From NCBI GenBank assembly GCA_002329225.1, contig DCTF01000032.1, positions 335 to 8,439 on the forward strand: 8,105 bases of DNA, in the 5' to 3' direction. This document shows, piece after piece, positions 1-6,653 of the stretch; position 1 is the first letter of the stretch; each line of letters starts with the position of its first letter. Under the pieces are notes generated by a model. The model was given only the letters and a program-made list of their open reading frames with translations. It had not been told where the DNA came from and did no database searches. A program made the translations under genes and the position numbers. Origin of the DNA: Ruminococcaceae bacterium UBA1447. GTDB taxonomy: Bacteria; Bacillota; Clostridia; Oscillospirales; Acutalibacteraceae.

Positions 1-735
1 GCTTACGATGCTCCCGGAATATATCACCTGGCAGGTTTTGTAAACAGGACGGGTCTTATCGGCACTGAGAATGCTTATTATGACGATGAAGTCAGCTATG
101 ATGACGGCATGATAAAGACTCTTGTAATCCCGAGGACGGGAAGCGGAACGGTCAGTGTTACCCTTAGCGGCCCTCAGGGCAGTGTCGCAAAAGGCACTCC
201 GATTCAGATTACGGCGCAGTCACAGGGAGTAACGGGTACTGCTCAATACTCTTTCTGGCGCTATGATGCTACAGGTACTGTATTGATACAGGATTGGAGT
301 ACAAACGCCACCCTGAACTGGACACCGGGCCGTGTAGGCAGTTACCACATTGAAGTCAGGGTTAAGGGTGACGATGCGGGTTCTTATGAGGCGAAGAAGA
401 ACATATTGGTTGAGGTAACATCGTCAACTGAATCGAAAGCGAATGTAACCGCGATTACAGTCAACAGCGGCTATGTGAGTGCAAATGCCGCGGCGAAGAA
501 GCCGGTAACAATCCGAGCCAATGCAACGGCAACCAACGGAGCAGACCTGCTGTACAAGTTCTATGTTTATGATGAGCACATGAGGGAGATGACACTGAGG
601 GACTACTCCCCCAATCCCAACTGCGTATGGACGCCGAGAAAAGCGGGTCTGACTTACACCATTTATGTATTGGTTAAGAGCGATGATTCCTTCGGTAAGT
701 TTGACGCAAAAACATCTTTCAACGTAACGGTCTAA
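1..735 (+). CDS. Y_Y_Y (triple-tyrosine) repeat protein, C-terminal part, 5' end outside window
   Basis: The reading frame is open from base 1, so the first ATG at 109 is internal and the gene starts upstream of the window; 244 residues are visible. They form at least three related beta-sandwich repeats: a partial one at about residues 1-44, then about 51-140 and 150-244. Repeats 2 and 3 share the pattern YxFxxYD, D(W/Y)S, a Trp-Thr-Pro turn (WTPGRVG, WTPRKAG), then Y-x-I-x-V-x-VK, DD and (Y/F)(E/D)AK. This matches the Y_Y_Y domain common in secreted clostridial proteins, where it is thought to mediate binding or act as a spacer. The protein ends exactly at the end of the last repeat, without LPXTG or a membrane anchor, so any signal peptide or catalytic domain lies upstream. 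The domain call is fairly secure; the function of the whole protein is unknown. Confidence 0.75.
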   Translation, partial: AYDAPGIYHLAGFVNRTGLIGTENAYYDDEVSYDDGMIKTLVIPRTGSGTVSVTLSGPQGSVAKGTPIQITAQSQGVTGTAQYSFWRYDATGTVLIQDWSTNATLNWTPGRVGSYHIEVRVKGDDAGSYEAKKNILVEVTSSTESKANVTAITVNSGYVSANAAAKKPVTIRANATATNGADLLYKFYVYDEHMREMTLRDYSPNPNCVWTPRKAGLTYTIYVLVKSDDSFGKFDAKTSFNVTV

Positions 736-766
736 ACTCAAAAAACAACATACAAAAACCCTAAAG

Positions 767-798
767 CGGGGCTGCGGCTGTATTTTGCTGCAGCCCCG
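767..798. terminator. GC-rich hairpin after the Y_Y_Y gene
   Basis: A perfect 9-bp inverted repeat CGGGGCTGC (767-775) / GCAGCCCCG (790-798) with a 14-nt loop lies 31 bp past the stop codon at 735. Neither side has a good T run, so it may be an mRNA-stabilising or weak terminator structure that works with the next hairpin. Confidence 0.45.
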
Positions 799-829
799 AT
801 ACCGTAAAACGGTCAATCAAGCAAAAAAA

Positions 830-860
830 GAAGCCCCGCCTCTCAAAACGGCGGGGCTTC
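830..860. terminator. Intrinsic terminator shared by convergent genes
   Basis: A perfect 11-bp stem GAAGCCCCGCC (830-840) / GGCGGGGCTTC (850-860) with a 9-nt loop. Read on the minus strand, the stem is followed directly by a run of seven T (complement of 823-829), a classic rho-independent terminator 14 bp after the stop of the oxidoreductase gene at 874. Read on the plus strand it is followed by AAAACTTTTT, so it can probably also stop transcription from the Y_Y_Y gene. Confidence 0.85.
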
Positions 861-873
861 AAAACTTTTTGGA

Positions 874-1941
874 TTAAGCGTCAATTACAACTTCTCTGCC
901 GCTGTCCGAAGAATCATAAATGGCCTGCATGATTTTTGAAGTTTCAATCGCATAGTCAATGTTGGCTTGATTCTTTTTGCCGGTGAGTATGCAATCAACA
1001 AATGAATCAACTTCGGCTTTGTAAAAATCGTTAGGTTCAAAGTCGGGTTCGGTTGTGACCAGGTCCTTGTCTTTAATATGGAAATAAGCAAAATCTCCGC
1101 AGTAGTTTAAGCGAACCCCCGCTTTATCACCCATGAAGTCGATATAGGTTTCGCTGACAAAAATATTCTGTGCCCAAGCGCCGGTGAGGCTGATAACCGG
1201 ACCTTCCGTACGAATTACGGCGGTGACGGAGTCGTCCACGTCATAAATGCCGTCAGTCTTGGCAGTGTCTCTTGCCCACATGTCTTTATATACATAATTC
1301 GGGATATCTTTGCCGAGTTTGCAGAAAGCTTTGCCCGAGGCGGTCAAAGGCTTGGGGTCGCCGCAGCAGTACTGGATAAGATCAATATAGTGGACACCCC
1401 AGTCAATAAGGGAGCCGCCGCCGGAAATAGCTTTTGTGGTGAAGTCGCCGCCAAGCCCCGGTATGCTGCGGAAGGCACGGAAACTGGCATAGACGTGGTA
1501 AACCTCGCCCAAATCGCCGTTGTCAATCATATCTTTAATCATGTTAACCGCTGTGCCGAAACGGTTGCAAACGCCTATATTTAATGTCCTTCCGGTTTCG
1601 TGAGCAACCCTTTGCATTTCCAAGGCTTCTGGAAGAGTGCGTGCAGCAGGTTTTTCACAGAGTACATCTTTACCCGCTTTCATAAAATCTATTGAGATAA
1701 TTGAATGGAAGTCGTTATGAGTGCAAACGGAAACGGCGTCAAGGTCCGGGTCATTTACAATCTCCTTATAATCGTAAACAGCCTTGCCGCAACCGAATCT
1801 TTTCACAAACTCATCGGCTCTTTCTGGAATGATGTCGCAAAAATACTTGATTTCGCAGTTCTCGTTGGACAGATAGTGGGGAGCGTGGGAGCCGCGGGCG
1901 ATATTGCCGCAACCGATAATGGCGATTTTGAGCTTCTTCAT
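874..1941 (-). CDS. Gfo/Idh/MocA family NAD(P)-dependent oxidoreductase (A)
   Basis: Encodes 355 residues, a normal length for this family of cytoplasmic dehydrogenases acting on sugars, inositols and related polyols. The N-terminal Rossmann fold starts KIAIIGCGNIARGSH (residues 5-19, the GxGxxA-type dinucleotide site). The signature EKP follows at 96-98 (CEKPAA). The C-terminal alpha/beta domain carries GGGSLIDWGVHYIDL (174-188), with His184 at the usual catalytic position. The start at 1941 is chosen because GGAGGT lies 7 nt upstream and the dinucleotide motif begins right after it; the frame stays open to 2085 but that extension has no support. The gene is divergent from a paralogue at 2178 and ends at a strong terminator. 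The substrate cannot be deduced. The family call is secure. Confidence 0.93.
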   Translation of the reverse strand: MKKLKIAIIGCGNIARGSHAPHYLSNENCEIKYFCDIIPERADEFVKRFGCGKAVYDYKEIVNDPDLDAVSVCTHNDFHSIISIDFMKAGKDVLCEKPAARTLPEALEMQRVAHETGRTLNIGVCNRFGTAVNMIKDMIDNGDLGEVYHVYASFRAFRSIPGLGGDFTTKAISGGGSLIDWGVHYIDLIQYCCGDPKPLTASGKAFCKLGKDIPNYVYKDMWARDTAKTDGIYDVDDSVTAVIRTEGPVISLTGAWAQNIFVSETYIDFMGDKAGVRLNYCGDFAYFHIKDKDLVTTEPDFEPNDFYKAEVDSFVDCILTGKKNQANIDYAIETSKIMQAIYDSSDSGREVVIDA

Positions 1942-1948
1942 TGGTATT

Positions 1949-1954
1949 ACCTCC
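1949..1954 (-). promoter_or_regulatory. Ribosome binding site fixing the start of oxidoreductase A
   Basis: GGAGGT on the minus strand, 7 nt before the ATG at 1941-1939. It decides for this start over a longer open frame reaching 2085. Confidence 0.85.
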
Positions 1955-1986
1955 GCATATAATAAAAATATTTCAGTAGCCGACTT

Positions 1987-2015
1987 ATGATAGCATTCCA
2001 AACCGTAAAAGTAAA
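1987..2015 (-). promoter_or_regulatory. Sigma-A-like promoter for oxidoreductase A
   Basis: On the minus strand, TTTACT (2015-2010) and TATCAT (1992-1987) are separated by 17 bp. The -10 matches 5 of 6 consensus bases and the -35 matches 4 of 6. Transcription would begin at about 1980, leaving a leader of roughly 40 nt that includes the ribosome binding site. Confidence 0.55.
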
Positions 2016-2084
2016 CGAATTCAGGTGAAAATTTTGTGAAAAACTGTCTTTTTTGAATTTGGTGCAAAAAGATGCGGGAACTCA

Positions 2085-2113
2085 TTGAAAAGCGAACGTT
2101 TATCCGTTACAAT
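2085..2113 (+). promoter_or_regulatory. Sigma-A-like promoter for oxidoreductase B
   Basis: TTGAAA (2085-2090) and TACAAT (2108-2113) are separated by exactly 17 bp, each matching 5 of 6 consensus bases. The expected start point is near 2120, giving a leader of about 58 nt before the ATG at 2178. The spacer contains the small palindrome AACGTT (2095-2100). Confidence 0.7.
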
Positions 2114-2120
2114 TATATCG

Positions 2121-2152
2121 TTGCGCTAAACGGTTTGCGGAAAACTGCGCAA
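2121..2152 (+). promoter_or_regulatory. Leader stem-loop / possible operator before oxidoreductase B
   Basis: TTGCGC (2121-2126) and GCGCAA (2147-2152) are inverted repeats, and inside them GTTT (2133-2136) can pair with AAAC (2142-2145). The segment begins at the predicted transcription start, so it could fold in the 5' leader. It also contains AAACGGTTT (2128-2136), a short palindrome of the general kind bound by LacI-type repressors. No regulator gene is visible, so this is only suggestive. Confidence 0.3.
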
Positions 2153-2177
2153 ATACGAAAAAAACGGAGGATAAATC

Positions 2178-3344
2178 ATGGCATCATCAACAGGTATTCT
2201 TGACAAGTTTAAGGAAACTCAGGAAGAAGTCAAAGAGGTTAAGTCGGACAGAAAACTGAAAGTCGCTATTATAGGGTGTGGATGGATAGCTGAAGCCCAT
2301 GTCAAAAGCTATATTAAGTGCCCGGATGTTGAAATTGTCGCTGCGGCGGATTTGATTCCCGGCAAAGCGGAAGCGTTTTTTGACGGTTTAGGCTTTGATA
2401 CCGAAAAACTTCGCTTTTATCCCAGCCATAAAGAACTGCTCGACACTGAAGAGCTTGATGCGGTGAGCGTTTGTACTTACAACGCTACTCACGCCGAATG
2501 CACAATTTATGCTCTCGAAAAAGGCGTTAATGTTCTGCTTGAAAAACCCATGTGTGTTACTTTGCAAGAAGCTATTGAGATTTGCCGTGCGGAAAAAAAG
2601 AGCGGCAAAGTGCTTTCGATAGGCTTCCAACCGCGTTTCGATGAAAACATGAAGATGATTAAGAAAATTGTTCAGTCGGGCGAACTCGGTGAAGTCTACT
2701 ATATCCAAACAGGCGGCGGACGCCGCAGGGGCATTCCCACGCCTTTCGGAACCTCCTTTATTGAAAAAGAAACCGCCGGCCTAGGCGCACTCGGCGACAT
2801 CGGCTGCTATTCCTTGGACGTGGTTATGAATGCGGTAGGTTACCCCAAACCCTTGACGGTTACCGGCTACAAATCGGACTTCTTCGGCAAAAGCCCTAAA
2901 TACTCCAACAAACCCGAGTATGTGGATATTTTCGGAGTGGATGACTTCGCTGCCGGCTTTGTAAGGCTTGAAGGCGGAATAATTCTGGACTTCAGAATTG
3001 CTTGGGCTATGCATATGGATACTCCCGGCGACTCCCTGATTTTCGGTAAAGAGGGCGGTTTGAGAATTCCCTCGACGGATTGCTGGAACGGCAGTGTTGG
3101 CGGACCGATGAAAATTTACCATGATGTAGCCGGTGAACAAGTCGAAACGACTATTCCTATTTTGAACAACGGCGGGAAGGATTTGTTTGACATGAAAATC
3201 CGTTCCTTCCTGGATGCTGTCATTACAGGCTCTCCCTCGCCCGTACCCTCTTCCCAAATCATTTACAACCAGGCTATTTTGGACGGTATTGCCCGCTCAG
3301 CTGAACTTGGTAAAGAGATTGAAATAGAAATTCCCGAAATCTAA
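2178..3344 (+). CDS. Gfo/Idh/MocA family oxidoreductase (B)
   Basis: Encodes 388 residues. After a charged 26-residue N-terminal extension (MASSTGILDKFKETQEEVKE...), the Rossmann fold begins LKVAIIGCGWIAEAH (27-41, dinucleotide-binding loop). The family signature LEKPM is at 121-125. The C-terminal domain has GLGALGDIGCYSLD (201-214); in this motif most relatives have His where this protein has Tyr211, as in the glucose-fructose oxidoreductase-like branch. GGAGG (2166-2170) lies 7 nt before the ATG, which supports this start even though the extension precedes the core fold. The protein is a distant paralogue of the divergent oxidoreductase at 874-1941, and both share the order EKP, then G-x-L-x-D-x-G. 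It probably oxidises or reduces a sugar or sugar derivative with NAD(P) in the cytoplasm; the exact substrate is unknown. Confidence 0.93.
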   Translation: MASSTGILDKFKETQEEVKEVKSDRKLKVAIIGCGWIAEAHVKSYIKCPDVEIVAAADLIPGKAEAFFDGLGFDTEKLRFYPSHKELLDTEELDAVSVCTYNATHAECTIYALEKGVNVLLEKPMCVTLQEAIEICRAEKKSGKVLSIGFQPRFDENMKMIKKIVQSGELGEVYYIQTGGGRRRGIPTPFGTSFIEKETAGLGALGDIGCYSLDVVMNAVGYPKPLTVTGYKSDFFGKSPKYSNKPEYVDIFGVDDFAAGFVRLEGGIILDFRIAWAMHMDTPGDSLIFGKEGGLRIPSTDCWNGSVGGPMKIYHDVAGEQVETTIPILNNGGKDLFDMKIRSFLDAVITGSPSPVPSSQIIYNQAILDGIARSAELGKEIEIEIPEI

Positions 3345-3368
3345 TCGAAAAATAAAAGAACAGAAAAA

Positions 3369-3398
3369 CGCCCGCTTCTCCAAATTGAGAGGCGGGCG
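3369..3398. terminator. Bidirectional terminator between oxidoreductase B and tex
   Basis: A 12-bp stem with one G-T wobble pairs 3369-3380 with 3387-3398 around a 6-nt loop. On the minus strand it is followed by TTTTT, a strong intrinsic terminator 24 bp after the stop codon that closes the dnaD-dnaC-tex operon. On the plus strand it lies 24 bp after oxidoreductase B and is followed by the weaker TATTTTAG. Confidence 0.85.
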
Positions 3399-3767
3399 CC
3401 GTATTTTAGTTGCTAAGCCGACTTATACATCTTTATCGTTTTTTTGTGCCTGCGGCGGTTCTGCAGGTTTCTTCATTGTTAAACCTATTCTTCCCCGGTC
3501 AACCTCTACATTGACAACCCAGACCGTCACAACTTCCCCCACTTTAAGGACTTCCGAAGGGTGTTTTATATAGCGGTTTGTGATTTGTGATATATGTACA
3601 AGTCCGTCCTGATGTACCCCTATATCCACAAAGGCGCCGAAATCTATTACATTCCTGACTGTACCTTTTAGTTCCATTCCCGGGACTAAATCCTTAATAT
3701 CCATTACATCCGTGCGAAGCAAAGGGGGAGGGAGTTCGTCACGAGGATCTCTGCCTGGTTTAAGAAG

Positions 3768-3770
3768 TTA
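3768..3770 (-). other. In-frame nonsense codon in tex (codon 616)
   Basis: TAA interrupts the run [27 protein letters not shown] without a change of frame. In Tex relatives this linker has an acidic residue at this point followed by a conserved KPGRDPR. A single GAA to TAA change explains it. Confidence 0.8.
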
Positions 3771-4534
3771 TTTTATAATATCCCGTAAAGTCGGCAAGCC
3801 TACTCCGGCTTTTTCAGCCAACACTTCTTCTCCGGCAGCCTTAACCCGGTCGGACAACTCATCGAGTTTGCCTGCTGCAACATCATTTAAACTGTAACCG
3901 CATATACTCAAAGCTTTTTCAGCCGCCTCGTAACTTTCAGGGTGAACTCCCGTGTTGTCCAACACATTTTTGCTTTCGGCAACACGCAAAAAACCTGCAC
4001 ATTGTAAAAAAGCTTTTTCACCCAGTTTAGGTACTTTTTTCAGTTCTTTGCGCGACTTGAACAATCCGTTTTCTTCTCTGTAGGTCACAATGTTTTTAGC
4101 CACGGCGGCATTTATCCCGGATACTCGGGCAAGCAGGGGGGCGGAAGCGGTGTTAAGATCCGCACCCACCGTGGTTACGCAGTATTCCACAACGGCATCA
4201 AGTGCGTTGCCGAGCTCTTTTTGCGGCATATCGTGTTGATATTGGCCAACTCCTATGGCCTTAGGGTCAATTTTAACCAACTCTGCCAAAGGGTCCTGCA
4301 AGCGCCTTGCGATTGAAACGGCGCTTCTTATAGATACATCAAACTGAGGAAATTCTTCCGCCGCAAGTTTGGAGGCTGAATAAACGGAGGCCCCCGCCTC
4401 GTTGACTATCATATACGCAGTATCCGTTTTTGCTTCTTTAAGAACTTCAGCGGTAAAAATTTCCGTTTCTTTCGAGGCGGTGCCGTTGCCGATGGCTATA
4501 GCTTTAACACCGAACTTATCAATCCAAGCCTTTA

Positions 4535-4551
4535 CTTTCTGCTTTCTGCTT
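4535..4551. repeat. 7-bp tandem duplication that frameshifts tex
   Basis: On the plus strand CTTTCTG (4535-4541) is followed by CTTTCTG (4542-4548) and CTT (4549-4551). On the coding strand this reads AGCAGAA twice. Seven bases shift the frame by one. With one copy removed the coding strand reads [21 protein letters not shown], a smooth Tex sequence, whereas the present frame gives KAESKGLD and a stop at 4519. A further CTTTCTGCTT lies nearby at 4560-4569. Confidence 0.85.
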
Positions 4552-5634
4552 GGCGTCTTCTTTCTGCTTGTCGGAATGGGTCAAGTAGAGAACACCGGTA
4601 TCAAGCACCATGCCTGTTTGGTCAACCACCGCCGCTTTGCAACCTGTACGGTAGCCGGGGTCCAAACCAAGTACGGTCAGGCCTTTTATCGGAGGCTGCA
4701 AAAGCAGTTCTCTAAGATTGTCGGCAAAAACCTTAATGGCGGATGTCGCCGCATTTTCGGTAAGTGTACTTCTGACTTCTCTTTCAAGGGAGGGGAAGAT
4801 AAGTCTGTCATAAGAATCTCTTCCCGCTTCACGCACCGTTTCAGTGCAGGGAGAGTGATTCGGTGCAAGAATTTGCCCGTTTATTATTCCGGAAGCCTTG
4901 ACAGCGTCAACTAAAATTTTGACTTTCAAAAATTCTTCCCGTTCTCCTCTGTTGATCGCCAAAATCCGGTGACCGGCAATTTTGTTTACGGGTTCGGTAA
5001 AGTCATAATACATGGTGTAAACACTTTGCTCGTCTTCTTTGCTTGCTTTGCTTTCCACGATACCTTCAGCAGTAAAGAGTGTGCGCAACCGGCGGCGAAT
5101 GTCGGCACTGTCCGAAATATCCTCGGCAATAATGTCAAGCGCTCCTTGCAAGGCATCCTGAGGGGATTCAACACCTTTTTCAGCGTCCACATAGTCCGCC
5201 GCCATTTCAATAGGTGTTAAAGAGTTTGGTTCCTGAGCAAAAATTGCGGCGGCAAGGGATTCAAGCCCCTTTTCCCTCGCAACGGATGCTCGGGTTTTTC
5301 TCTTGGGTTTGAAAGGACGGTAGATATCCTCAACTTCCGCAAGAGTCTGCGCATCATTTATGGCCTTTGCTATCTCCGGGGTCATCTTATCCTGACTCTC
5401 AATGCTTGAAAAAACTTCTTCTTTTCGTTTTTCCAGATTGCGCAGATACTCAAGACTTTCAGAAAGCTCCCTAATAACCTGGTCATCAAGGGCGCCGTGA
5501 GCCTCTTTGCGGTATCGGGCTATAAACGGAATTGTGTTGCCTTCATCAATTAGTTTTACGGTATTTTCAACCTGCCAATCCTGCAGGTGAAGTTTTGTGC
5601 CGAGCGACTTGATAATATCCATTTTTATAAAAAA

Positions 5635-5638
5635 CTCC
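5635..5638 (-). promoter_or_regulatory. Weak ribosome binding site for tex
   Basis: GGAG on the minus strand, 12 nt before the ATG at 5622. The spacing is long, but MDIIKSLG is the standard Tex N-terminus, so this start is preferred over a TTG at 5667 that overlaps the dnaC stop codon. Confidence 0.5.
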
Positions 5639-5663
5639 GATTTGTATAATTCAAGTAATTCTG

Positions 5664-6653
5664 TCAACTTCTATTTCTTTTAATCTGACGTATATCCTTT
5701 CCCATAAAGGGGAGGGAAACATAGTTGCCGGTTATCCGGGAGGTAATGCGTTGGGAATACTTTTCTTCCAGCTCTTCGGGGGAGAGGTTTGTGTTTACTA
5801 TTGTTGGAACCCCTCGGGAAAGGCGTGTGTTAATAATGTTGTAAATTGCGGAAACGGTAAACTGGGTGGTAAACTCCGCCCCCAAGTCATCTAAAATAAG
5901 CAGGTCGCATTCCAACATGCTTTGCTCCGTGCCCTCGTTTTCATCCCCTCGGCGTGAAAATCTTTCCTTTTCAAGCTTGGTGAGCAGGTTTTGCGCCGAA
6001 CCGTAAATAACGCCGAAACCTTTATTTACCACCGTGCCGGCAATAGCAAGTGAAAGATGCGTTTTTCCCAGACCGGTTTTGCCGTGCAAAAACAAACTGG
6101 GTGAAGAAAGACCGAAGTCCTCGGCATAGGCCTTGCAGTACTCGAAGATTTCTTTCATCCGATTATACGGAACCAAGCCGGTTTCGGCATCTTGAGTTTT
6201 AGGATAATAATCAAGTTTAAAATCTTCAAAATCCGAAGATGCGGCAGGGCTCAGCTCGCTGAGTTGTGCGTAAGCTATTGAACGCAGCAAAACGGTTCTG
6301 CAATCACAAAAATATCCGTTCACAACCCCGTTGTCTTCACAATGCGGGCAGACAAATACGGCTTCAAGATAGTTTTTCGGGTATCCGGCATTTGTTAAAA
6401 GCCGGCCTCTTTCATCTTGTGCGGCAAGGTTTTGTTTTGCCAGATCCTCAATATACTTACCGGCATCCGCACCCATTCCGATAGCTTTAACGGTGGCAAG
6501 CCCCGTATCCGCCATCTCTTTTTCCAATTCCAATAGTCTTGGAATTTTTGCTGTTGCTTCATCGTGGCGTTTTTTCTGTTCGGCAAAAGCGCGGGTACGC
6601 CTTCTTTGCAGTTCTTCTGCCGCCAACTCATATATTTTAGGGCTGTAACTCAT
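5664..6653 (-). CDS. dnaC: DnaC/DnaI-type helicase loader ATPase
   Basis: Encodes 329 residues with the layout of Bacillota helicase loaders. A basic, helical N-terminal region (1-90) is followed by a zinc-binding cluster with Cys102, Cys105, Cys116 and Cys118 (CPHCEDNG, CDC). The AAA+ domain has Walker A GKTGLGKT (191-198), Walker B LLILDD (251-256), a sensor-1-like NTNL (287-290) and arginines at the end (QRITSRI, 301-307). By family knowledge it loads the replicative helicase at origins or restarted forks together with DnaD. GAGGA lies 7 nt before the ATG. The start overlaps the dnaD stop by ATGA, implying translational coupling. The gene could also be named dnaI; IstB transposition ATPases share the fold, but no transposase is present and the zinc cluster and DnaD partner point to the replication loader. 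Confidence 0.92.
   Translation of the reverse strand: MSYSPKIYELAAEELQRRRTRAFAEQKKRHDEATAKIPRLLELEKEMADTGLATVKAIGMGADAGKYIEDLAKQNLAAQDERGRLLTNAGYPKNYLEAVFVCPHCEDNGVVNGYFCDCRTVLLRSIAYAQLSELSPAASSDFEDFKLDYYPKTQDAETGLVPYNRMKEIFEYCKAYAEDFGLSSPSLFLHGKTGLGKTHLSLAIAGTVVNKGFGVIYGSAQNLLTKLEKERFSRRGDENEGTEQSMLECDLLILDDLGAEFTTQFTVSAIYNIINTRLSRGVPTIVNTNLSPEELEEKYSQRITSRITGNYVSLPFMGKDIRQIKRNRS

Larger units (their letters stand above)
3423..5622 (-). pseudogene. tex: Tex, S1 RNA-binding transcription accessory protein, broken by a frameshift and a nonsense codon
   Basis: Tex is a cytoplasmic nucleic-acid-binding protein linked to transcription. Every expected part is here but in pieces. From ATG 5622 the first 360 or so codons are intact: the N-terminal Tex region (WQVENTVKLIDEGNTIPFIA, YRKEAHG) and the start of the YqgF/RuvX-like fold (LGLDPGYRTGCKAAVVD, 318-334). 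A 7-bp tandem duplication at 4535-4551 then shifts the frame and translation would stop at 4519, after 367 residues. In the shifted frame Tex continues ([14 protein letters not shown], helix-hairpin-helix at about 494-544, [14 protein letters not shown]) to an in-frame TAA at 3768-3770. The same frame continues with LLKPGRDPRDELP and a complete S1 domain (about 640-715). Removing one repeat copy gives exactly 731 codons, a normal Tex length. The gene is last in the operon, 41 bp after dnaC. Downstream pieces lack ribosome binding sites. The tex identity is secure; true decay versus assembly error is open. Confidence 0.88.

Noticed and set aside
424..816. Minus-strand open frame of 130 residues opposite the Y_Y_Y gene
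   Set aside because: It is Cys- and Arg-rich without recognisable domains, and it lies wholly opposite and downstream of a convincing coding frame; an antisense shadow.
1942..2085. N-terminal extension of oxidoreductase A in the open frame
   Set aside because: It would place the start upstream of the predicted promoter, and the extra residues do not resemble the family. GGAGGT is ideally placed for the start at 1941.
3768..4412. Middle and S1 pieces of tex as separate genes with their own starts
   Set aside because: Neither the ATG at 4412 nor the TTG at 3722 has a ribosome binding site, and both start inside continuous Tex homology.
4519..4560. Programmed ribosomal frameshift in tex
   Set aside because: No A-AAA-AAG type slippery heptamer with a downstream structure is evident, and a tandem duplication explains the shift more simply. 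The further TAA would still stop the product.
4402..4914. Plus-strand open frame of 170 residues opposite tex
   Set aside because: No domain is recognisable and the opposite strand carries clear Tex homology throughout; a shadow.
5662..5690. TTGACA-like -35 at the dnaC/tex junction (minus strand, 5667-5662)
   Set aside because: The nearest -10-like element (TATACA or ATACAA) is only 13-14 bp downstream, too close for a sigma-A promoter, and the 41-bp gap fits simple operon read-through.
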